Shown here one piece after another: positions 55,595-64,000 of a stretch of DNA of 64,000 nt (positions are counted from its first letter, which is position 1; the number at the start of each line of letters is the position of its first letter). The stretch spans positions 13,725,170 to 13,789,169 of the forward strand of contig CM040764.1 of the NCBI GenBank assembly GCA_022829145.1. Reading direction: 5' to 3'. The position numbers were made by a program, and so were the translations under genes. Origin of the DNA: Albula goreensis (Eukaryota > Chordata > Actinopteri > Albuliformes > Albulidae). The notes beneath the pieces were generated by a model. The model saw only the letters and a list, made by a program, of their open reading frames with translations, had not been told where the DNA came from and searched no databases.

Positions 55595-56560
55595 TCAGAT
55601 TTCCTGCACTGGTGGGGGACACTGAGTTTGGGGACCCCCAGTGAGCTCTACATCTGAAATATTGCTTATACGCCTCCTTATGGACCTGCTGAAACTACCC
55701 CTGGTGTCGCGGACCTCCTTGCCAACAAAGTAGTAGCAGAGGGCATCCAGGCAGCAGGTGATGTTGGCCAGGCTCATGGACACCTGTACAAACATGCTGA
55801 TGTGTCTCTGCATGCTGCAGTCAGTGATGGTGCCATTCCGCACGAAGAACTGCAGCAGGATGGCCAGGTGGCTGGGCGTGAAGGGCACCAGGAAGGCCAC
55901 CATGCTGCTGTAGATGGTCCAGATGCAGGCATGCTTCTTGGAGCTCCTCTGTTGTGATTTGTTGAGTGTGCGGATCGCCAGGACAGAGCAGGTCACCACC
56001 ACCACTGCCGGCAGCAGGAACCCGAAAACCTCCAGGCAGGTGATGAGGACTGGGTTCCAGCCCTTGGCTGAGAACCCATGGAAGCAGCGGAAGTTGGTCC
56101 CGTTGCTGAGATGGAAGCTGTAGACAGGCGTGGTAGCCCCAAACACAAACACCCAGATGGCCAAGCACGCCATCAGGGCCTTCTGTGGGGAGCGCAACTG
56201 CCTGGCGAGGAAAGGGTGGCTGACGCCGATGTAGCGGTCTATGCTGATGCAGGTGATGGTGTAGATACTGCCATACATGCTCACAAAGTACAGGCTCTCC
56301 AGAAAGGAGCAGAGGCCGCCCTTCTCAGCAGACCATTCCTGATTGTACATCCTGAAGGGCAGGGCAAAGAGAAGAAGCAGGTCCATCAGCAACAGGTTGA
56401 TCACGTAGATGGTGGACTCTGTCCACTTCCTGAGCTGGAAGCAGAAGACCAGAAGGGCCATGCTGTTTAGGAAGAGCCCAAACACAAAGATGGGGATGTA
56501 GATGACCAGCCTCAGAGAAGCCATCACTGTGTCCACATGGCTGAGGTCGCAACTGTTCAT
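55595..56560 (-). CDS. gpr55: G-protein coupled receptor 55
   Basis: A 321-aa seven-transmembrane receptor (human GPR55 has 319) in one coding exon, with ATG at 56560. It is GPR55 by the TM3 stretch ESLYFVSMYGSIYTI, ECL2 PVYSFH and RCFHGFS, TM5 LEVFGFLLP, TM6/ECL3 LAILLQFFVRNGTI, and TM7 CCLDALCYYFV, which replaces NPxxY with LDxxCY as in human. D60 (TM2), C84/C149 and D108-R109-Y110 are present. The basic Ser-rich tail SRSIRRRISN offers phosphorylation sites. GPR55 responds to lysophosphatidylinositol through G12/13 and Gq (family knowledge). A splice acceptor (TCTCTGCAG) lies 7 bases before the ATG, so the 5' UTR is spliced. Confidence 0.93.
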   Translation of the reverse strand: MNSCDLSHVDTVMASLRLVIYIPIFVFGLFLNSMALLVFCFQLRKWTESTIYVINLLLMDLLLLFALPFRMYNQEWSAEKGGLCSFLESLYFVSMYGSIYTITCISIDRYIGVSHPFLARQLRSPQKALMACLAIWVFVFGATTPVYSFHLSNGTNFRCFHGFSAKGWNPVLITCLEVFGFLLPAVVVVTCSVLAIRTLNKSQQRSSKKHACIWTIYSSMVAFLVPFTPSHLAILLQFFVRNGTITDCSMQRHISMFVQVSMSLANITCCLDALCYYFVGKEVRDTRGSFSRSIRRRISNISDVELTGGPQTQCPPPVQEI

Positions 56561-56567
56561 CTTGACA

Positions 56568-58165
56568 CTGCAGAGACAAGACAGCCTGTTTGTCTTCCTT
56601 TTAATTGTTTATCAGTTTTTTTCCTACCAGCCATTTTCTTCTGTCAGTCTTCATTGAGCTAATCAAATGGCAGATCTATCAGATGTCTTTAAAAGCCAGA
56701 TTTAGCCAAAGCACTGTCTCACTAATGAAAACAGAGAACCTTTAGCTGGAAAATTCTAGAAAGTGGGCAGATGAAAGTGATGTGCTGTCAAGAGTGACTA
56801 ACATGGCATTGGAAAGTAAAAAATTAAAAGGCCAGGTCCTATTAATATCCAAAAGTATATATTTTACAGATTGATTTATGAATAAGCAGCAAAACTGCAC
56901 CTACCTTGGACCGTACAGGAGGGAGAGGTATTTTCACTATCGTATTTGTATACCACTCCTGATGACAATAGCCTGAGGAGAACAGGCAAGGTGTTTTGTA
57001 TTGATCTGGTGTGTGCATGTGTGTACATGCAATATGTAATTTACTCAACCACACCTCATAATTACAATTTTGTGTCACACAGAGTGTCTTTTGACAACTT
57101 GTAAATCTAGCGTTACTAGATCTACAACATCTGACATCTGCGATAATTGGTGTACCTTATTTGATGACCAAACAAGATTTAGTATTGTTACATCCAACAG
57201 AGGTAAAAATACAGAGAAGAACATAGTATGAATTGGGTTGTATTTTATTAATAGATGGAAAAAGAAAAGGCACAAAATGAATTTTGTGTTTTTTAGACCA
57301 GTCAAAACATTTCTGAAACACATTTAATTTCTGAAATCAACCACTTTCATTTTAAATGACAGCATATCTGAGCAGCATATCTGTTAACTGTCTATACTTT
57401 TTACATTAATTCAATAAATACAATTGATTAAATAAGCACAACAAAAAACTAAGTAGTCACATTTTTCTGTGCCTGTCAATTTGTTTTGGCCAACATTAGA
57501 ATATATGCCTTCATCCGCCAAAAAAATATTGATTTGTGCTTTTGTCAGTCAATTGTGTCTGAGCTACAAGGACTAGATAAACTAACCCAAATTCAAAGTA
57601 ATTATAATACCAAAAAAAGAAAAATCTGGGTGTTTATCACAACATTGTTATTGATTATATACTATTATGAAAGGCTTGTCGTAAAGCAAAGTATTTTGCT
57701 TTCCACCCCCGTGCTGCGTGGCCCCATTCCACCTCGGCATCAGCCCTGGCATGTGCCAACATGATGCCAGACTCGCTGTCAGCAGTGACTTTCAGTGAGG
57801 ACAGTTTCAGTCTGCGTCTCAACTAAATCTGCTCCACGCAGCGGTTGAAATCTAGAGAGGACCTGCAAACTCAGCATACCTCACTGAATTTCACTGAATG
57901 ATTTCACACTGCCTAACCACTCTGCCACTCTCTCAAGTGTGGCAGTGGGCAGTGGCACTCCAGTGTCTTTGTGCTTCATGTGAGACCCAGGTTATACACA
58001 CCACATATACACCAGAAAGCGCTGAATATTTAACAGACTGAACTGTGAAACACAGTATCCTCAAGTCTACTGACCGTCTCATTAAATCAACTTCAGTCTG
58101 ATTTTGAACCTGTTTGGATTGTGACAGTTTCTGCTGTAAAATGAATGCTAGAAGCGCTCTCTTAC
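56568..58165 (-). other. gpr55: Inferred gpr55 5' UTR intron
   Basis: On the minus strand the acceptor TTGTCTCTGCAG ends at 56568. A strong donor, GCAAG|GTAAGAG, lies at 58166/58165, giving a 1.6-kb intron. The pairing is inferred; no coding sequence is supported inside. Confidence 0.5.
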
Positions 58166-58254
58166 CTTGCTGTTCCACACTAAAGAAGTCACCAGTCTCT
58201 GCAGTGGTTTAAACTGTGCAGACTTCTGCTTTCTGCACTTTTAGTTGTTTTATA
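58166..58254 (-). promoter_or_regulatory. gpr55: Inferred gpr55 promoter and non-coding first exon
   Basis: The minus strand shows GGAAGTGG (ETS/PU.1-type) then TTATAAAAC (TATA at 58248-58254), about 85 bases before a near-consensus splice donor at 58165. This is the layout of a TATA promoter with a short 5' non-coding exon, and the acceptor just before the gpr55 ATG is its natural partner. Confidence 0.5.
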
Positions 58255-59214
58255 ACCACTTCCTTGTATGGGACAGCCAATGTCAATCTTCCCTCTATGA
58301 TGACAGCAGGCAGTAGACTTCAAAGAGATTAAGATTTTTGAAGTGGGTCTGTCTTCCTTTTAATTGTTATGAACGTGTTATCACTGTAACATGCACTGGT
58401 CATTTACATGAAATGGCCAAAGATTTTAAAGACTGCAAATGAAGTCCGTACATTACGACATTGAATTTACCAGTTTAATTTGTGCCACCATTGTTGATTC
58501 CTGGTCAAAGACAATACAGCTGTAGCCTTCAAGTTTCTTAACAAAAAGTAAAATAAATCTCAACAAGTCGTGCCATTTAAAACTTTCGAAAACACTACAG
58601 GCCTTCAATAAAGGCTATGTATAAGAAAAAGGGTTGCGTGACAAAAGTCTTTGTGGTTGAAAATTTGAGTCCATGTGGGAGTTCAGAAACTTCACGGTAT
58701 TACAGTTCGGTCCTGACTTTATGATTTGGAAGTGCTGCACAAACCACACTGAAAGCCACTTTGAAACGGCTTTCTTCACTGCTTTTCTTTTCTGAGAAAA
58801 GATTTGTAAAGAAAAGATCAAAGTTATAATTGTGTGTTATTTTACATAAGGGTATGATCGAAATGGGCATGAGGACGAAAAAAGCACAACCTTAAGAAAG
58901 TAACTTTCAGAAATTAAAGACAAGAAAACACAGCATATCAAAGGTAGGACCATTTCTCATCCTTACAACAGTGGGTCTCAAACTCTTGCGTGTCCAGTCT
59001 GCATTCACAACAGCAGTCTCTACCTTTGTTTGTAACAAGCTGATCATTTCTTTACCATGAGGATACTCTTCAACTCATTGATAATTAAATCTGAAAAGTT
59101 ATAAAGAAAATTTAACTGTCTGTATTGTGCTGAAACAAATTTCAAGAAAAAATTTGGTAGAACTTAAATTTTCAACAGGATTGGCTGGGAATCGATTATA
59201 AAATTAGCAAAACA

Positions 59215-59262
59215 AAAATAAATAAATAAATAAATAAATACATAAATAAATAAATAAATACT
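59215..59262. repeat. (AAAT)n tetranucleotide repeat
   Basis: About 11 AAAT units with one CATA interruption. Confidence 0.95.
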
Positions 59263-62200
59263 AAAACTGTGATTTAAGAACCACTACATAACTAAGAACC
59301 ATTTAATGTATGAAATGAAATAATTCAGGAATGATTGTTAATATTCCTTTATGCTTAGATTACATACTGAAAGATATTAAGTATGCAACAAATATTGTTC
59401 CCCATAGTTCCTGTAAATATATATTGAGAAAGAAATAATAATAATAAAAAAATACAACAATACAATGTATTAACTTCTGATTGATAATGAAGTCTAGTCA
59501 TGGGTACATGAATGGAGAAGCTACATTTTCCATGTAGTTTTTCATTGATGCATGTTCTACAAATGTCTGAAAAAATGACATAGATTCTGTACTACAACAG
59601 AAAAACCTAGTGATGAAATTAATTCCAAAAAGTAAGTCATTGGAATTGCCTGACGCTTCAGTGTGCGCTGATGACATCGTGACTATGCTGATGATGCACT
59701 GACAAAGCACAAATGTGTGAACGGCGGCCTCAAGGACGGCCGCGGCTCGGCACAGCTGCACGATAAGCTCCTGAAGAAAAGGTAGGCAACACCGGTCCTG
59801 CAGCGCCAAAGATGTTTCTGGTTTTTGCTCCATCCATGCTCTTTATCAAAGTCTGAGCAATCACTCAGCGACCGAGTCTGAATACTCAGAGTTTTTTTCA
59901 ATTCCAGTGCACAGTCACCCAGCAATTAATGAAATTATAGTGCAGTTAAGGGTCTGAATGGAACAAACACAAAATGTGAGCAGCACACTTGAATCAGGGT
60001 TGACTACCCCTGAGGTAAACAACAGGTCTAAGGAATAAATTCCAGGATTGAGGTATGAGTGCTTTGAGCTAGGTAATATGGTATTCATGGGGAATAAAAA
60101 CCTTCCAACATAACCCGCTACACAGAGACGATGTGGAGAAATGCTGTGCTCAGTAAGAAGAGTAGGTTAAACTTGATATTTATGATAAAGTGAGTTTAAA
60201 GGAGCAGCACCATCCACATTGCATGAACGGTAGGGCAGCTTTACATAGTGGGTGTTCAGTGTTAATGACTGTGAGATAATATGGATGTTCCAAGTCAATG
60301 CTAAACATTGTTGACTTTATGGTGTGATTATGCCAGTTAAAGAAACTTGAAATGTGACATTCATCAAATGGTTTACAAAATTCTAAATTTTAAAGAAACT
60401 GTAAAATTATAAATGGAAACACCATCATGTCACATAGCAATGTATAAAATCCATAAATCTTAAAAGATGCATAATGTTCAGTATTTTAACAGGAAAGCAA
60501 GCCAGTGTTGTAAGCTTAATGTTAAAGGCAGTGAGCAGACCACAAGTTAAACAGAATTTAGTTTATAAGTGAATGTTATCTTCACCATTTCAAGTGATAG
60601 AGAACTCTGCCGGGACTGTGTTTGAGATTTCTGATGACAGGGGATCTCCATGTTGAGGCTATTGCCGCTCTAAATTTGATTTTGAGTAACACATCTGCAC
60701 GGCAGAAAGTTCCCTCAGATTTCATGCACTGTTCAGACATGCGAATGAAAACAATTTAAAAATATTTCCTTTTTATTTTAGCCATCTATCTTGGAAGCAG
60801 AAGGTGGTAAGAAAATTATACAGTTCTAAAAATGTTGTAAACATACAATTCAAGAATGTACCAATAAACATTGTGCTTTTTGTTTGTGGCTTTATTGAAA
60901 CTCTTTGGGTCATTATTACCATTTTGACTACCCTGTTTACTCAGGTATCCCGATGCTGAATCTCTGAAACCATTTTTAACCTTCCACTTTTTCTTGGGAA
61001 TCACCTTTTCTACCTCTAACATTAACAGTTTCTTTAGGCTACACACTGGTGACTCACCTCACTTTTCTTATTTAAACACTATACTGTATATTTATTTAAT
61101 TTTTAACTTTTCGTGATCGTCCTATGACTTTTGGGAATTATGATCATGTGCCTCGAAAGTAAACTTTTCATTTTTTGTTTTTTTAGAGTATACAGACTTA
61201 AAACACAACCAGCTGGAGATAATGCTTTTAATTTTAAATAGATACAATTGGTAAGAAAAAAGGGTAAAAATAACATACAATTTTTGGTTTTGGGGTATGG
61301 TTAAACCTTTCCACTACAAAAGCTTTCATATCATCACCTGTGGGAAAATGTGTTATATTTTATTTGACTTTAGAAACCCCTAATGAAAAAAAAATCTGTA
61401 CCTTTTATCAAACTTCTGTGGTGTTCGACCTGGTGTGAGAACATCTCAGATGGCCCTTGCTTTGTCAATGTGGAATTAAGTGGGTCAGGTCATCCCTTGT
61501 CAGAAATTAATCAAATTTAAAACACTTAACTGCAGTTCCTTCAGTATAAAGGACTGTCACGTTGAGAACAAAAACAGCTTGCACAGAGTATCTCCAAGAT
61601 CAGGGTTGACAACAACTGCTGATTAGCATTCGAGGATCACTAAGGGAAACCTAGACTTAATACACCTGAAGACCTGCATGCAGATATTATTGTTTGGTAA
61701 TATATTACCTTACAGACAAAAATACAACCATTAGTCATGCCTGTACATTATCGGTTTTATTGTGTGTCAGCTGTGACCTGGAGACTGTGTCATAGGAAAA
61801 TACAGCTTCAGCATTTGATGTCAATGGTAACTGTTTCACTTATAGGTATGTGTCATAAGCACTCCGCTATAGCGCGCCGTTCGGGCTATATACGTCACAA
61901 AGAAATAAAGCTGCATTGTTCTGATGTACATTTTGTTGCATGTCAATGATGAGCGTCTCTGAGTATGTAAACTTATAATTAATTTTGTTTGTTTGAATTA
62001 GCTGTGTAATAACTCTGCGCTTCTGAAAAATGTATTGTAAATGTCTTGGTAAAGAAGCATGATTAAAGAAGCTTTGCTCCCTTTCTGGAGAGAGGTGAGA
62101 ATGATGAAAAGCAGAGTAACAACCAAAGTTATTAACCTTCCTTGGCATACTAGTCTGGTTTAATTCGAGTTAAAAGTACACCAGTATCACCACTCAGTCC

Positions 62201-62635
62201 TTTACTTCTGGAGTCCTATTCAGCAGGTTTGTCTCCTGTGAAATATTTTCATTGTAATTTTTTTATGCAAAAAGTAATGAAATTTAAGTGGTCCCCCTCT
62301 TAATCTTGAATCAAACTAGACATGCATTGAATTCCAGATCAGTAAATGTATAATCAGCCTGTAGGGTTTTGCCAATCAACATTGGCCAGTGGTGCCTCTG
62401 CATTTAATATGGCTACTTATGAAAAACACATTTTAATCTAAGTTTTAAAAAGGCTATTGCTTCATAAATGTATGGACAATTAAGGCAACTGTATTAATTA
62501 TCATTTCGGAAAATGTCACAAATTTGATTAAAGGCTTCTTAGCTTCATAGCCACCTCTTGCCACTTTCTGCTCACCTTTTCACCCTTTTCCTCTGGAATC
62601 ATATTCTTATGTCCATGGCAAATAGTACTCTCACA

Positions 62636-62662
62636 AATGTACTAAAAAATGTACTAAAAAAT
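62636..62662. repeat. Short direct repeat next to a hairpin
   Basis: ATGTACTAAAAA occurs twice in tandem and abuts the inverted repeat at 62663. Confidence 0.8.
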
Positions 62663-62695
62663 CTACCCTTCCACCAAATACTGGTGGAAGGGTAG
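62663..62695. repeat. Perfect 14-bp inverted repeat (hairpin)
   Basis: CTACCCTTCCACCA and its exact reverse complement flank the 5-base loop AATAC. It is GC-richer than its surroundings. Confidence 0.9.
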
Positions 62696-63380
62696 TCTCT
62701 GCATTACTGCTAATGGTTGTTTGGTTATATATTTTAGGAAATAAATACAACAGACCACAAGAGCAAGAGTAATATAGCTCTGCACTGCATACAGATGGCA
62801 TGAGAAAACTGCACATTTAGTGTGACACTAAATCAAAACAGAAATAGAAATATCACGTTTTTGAAAATATTAAAAAAGTTGTGAGATCAGTGTGTAAATA
62901 GGAGTGTGTGTTGTCACATGAAACACACACTGCTTGCTCGAGTTACTGCCCACTGTTTTCAACATGATTGTAAGCACCATGGGCAGAGGGGAAAAAACAC
63001 TCACAGGTACAGCAGCTGAAAATGGTAAGCTTTTTAACAGACTCCAGCTAGCTGAATACCATCATCTCAATGTTGATATCATTGTTTGCATGAGCTGTGT
63101 TTGCTCATCCTCCATGGTGATCACAATTAAAAGTGTTATTTTTAAACATTATTCCCATTATTATTACAGTTGTTACAGTTTAATCTGAGATGATAAAAAT
63201 GAGTTTACAAACACACAAACACATTAAAACACTAGATATTTCAGCATTCACAGCCACTGACAGGGAAAATCATGGATTTTCAATTAATATTGTTGGTGTG
63301 CCACTTTTACATTTCTGAGTAGAGTTGCGGGCCAGTTGGGCATGAAACATATAATAATATTACATTATATTATCGGCCCA

Positions 63381-63446
63381 TAATATAATATAATATAATA
63401 TAATATAATATAATATAATATAATATAATATAATATAATATAATAA
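63381..63446. repeat. (TAATA)n pentanucleotide repeat
   Basis: About 13 near-perfect TAATA units form a minisatellite-like AT tract. Confidence 0.97.
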
Positions 63447-64000
63447 TATAATATATCTGACAATGGTATTTTTCTGTGTTTTTGTTTTGGTGTCATGGCT
63501 TATCACTTCAGTTAAAATATCGATAACACACGTCTTCACCAACCACCAGGAGAGACGCAGCCATTACGTTCTCTTGAGCTGATGAGGTTTTGTGGATTGT
63601 GAGCACTGATCGGTTTTTAAGAGGTTAGCAGAGTCTTGATTTTACCTTTACGTACCGCAGACTTCTGTGGGGGGTTGGCATTTGGTCTCGATGTGTCGCT
63701 GTATGTTACCAGCAATTACATGAATTAGTGAGTTATTTTCACTGTCAAAATAAAAGTTTATTCAGTCCGTGTGTAAAATGTGCTGCTCGTTATTGCTCTG
63801 TTGCGGTGCCACTCGGATTCACCGAATTTACATGGGCTAGTTTCGGAATAGGAGAAGAGGCAGCACATATGTACACCACACTTCCCAATTATGGTATTTT
63901 TCAGTTGCATTGTTTTGGAACTGATTTTCTTAAAAGCTGATTTTAATGATGCATTTCTGTGAACATTATGGATTTCGTTCAACATGACTTTATTTTATTT

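Larger units (their letters stand above)
58260..64000. other. Right-hand flank without a supported gene
   Basis: AT-rich sequence with an (AAAT)n at 59215, a (TAATA)n at 63381, a perfect hairpin at 62663-62695 and a GC-rich patch at 59704-59790 that might be a coding exon. Nothing else is recognised. Confidence 0.5.

Noticed and set aside
63381-63446. Pentanucleotide array considered as a CRISPR-like or satellite locus
   Set aside because: The units are 5 bases without spacers, a plain AT microsatellite in a vertebrate genome.

Overview
This is nuclear DNA from a vertebrate, almost certainly a ray-finned (teleost) fish. The evidence is intron-split genes with GT/AG splice sites, many long (CA)n and (TG)n microsatellites, AT-rich intergenic DNA, and vertebrate-only gene families (period2, hes6, itm2c, gpr55). 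I cannot name the species. Most single-frame ORFs in the window are noise. I rebuilt the real genes by joining exons across splice sites and comparing them with family sequences I know; no database search was possible.

Layout, left to right. (1) 591-11985, plus strand: the last 17 readable coding exons of period2. They run from just before PAS-B to the CRY-binding C terminus; the 5' part lies outside the window. (2) 17048-18092, minus strand: the complete four-exon hes6 gene, a bHLH-Orange repressor ending in WRPW, tail-to-tail with per2 and with its own TATA/CCAAT promoter. (3) About 18.4-28.2 kb: a 10-kb interval without a recognisable gene between the divergent hes6 and itm2c promoters. 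(4) 28426-34881, plus strand: complete six-exon itm2c (BRI3), a type II membrane protein with a BRICHOS domain. (5) 38209-56560, minus strand: five intronless-CDS class A GPCR genes in tandem, four LPA5/LPA6/P2Y-like receptors followed by gpr55. They converge on itm2c. gpr55 appears to have a separate TATA-driven 5' non-coding exon near 58.2 kb. (6) About 58.3-64 kb: AT-rich DNA with simple repeats and no gene I can support, apart from one unresolved GC-rich patch.

Functionally, per2 is a core circadian repressor and hes6 is a Hes-family cofactor and repressor known from neurogenesis and the fish segmentation clock. itm2c is a furin-processed membrane protein of the secretory pathway. The receptors probably sense lysolipids or nucleotides. 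per2-hes6 and itm2c-gpr55 are each neighbours on human 2q37, but there the pairs are megabases apart. Here they sit side by side.

The most unusual items are: the receptor array, one member of which (41065-41937) has lost the DRY-motif arginine; a (TG)n tract forming the 3' splice site of the last per2 exon; a weak or frame-disturbed splice acceptor in per2 near 5061; a perfectly paired inverted T-box half-site element just beyond hes6; and several perfect short hairpins. I found no clearly new multi-gene system. The receptor array is the best candidate for undescribed biology.
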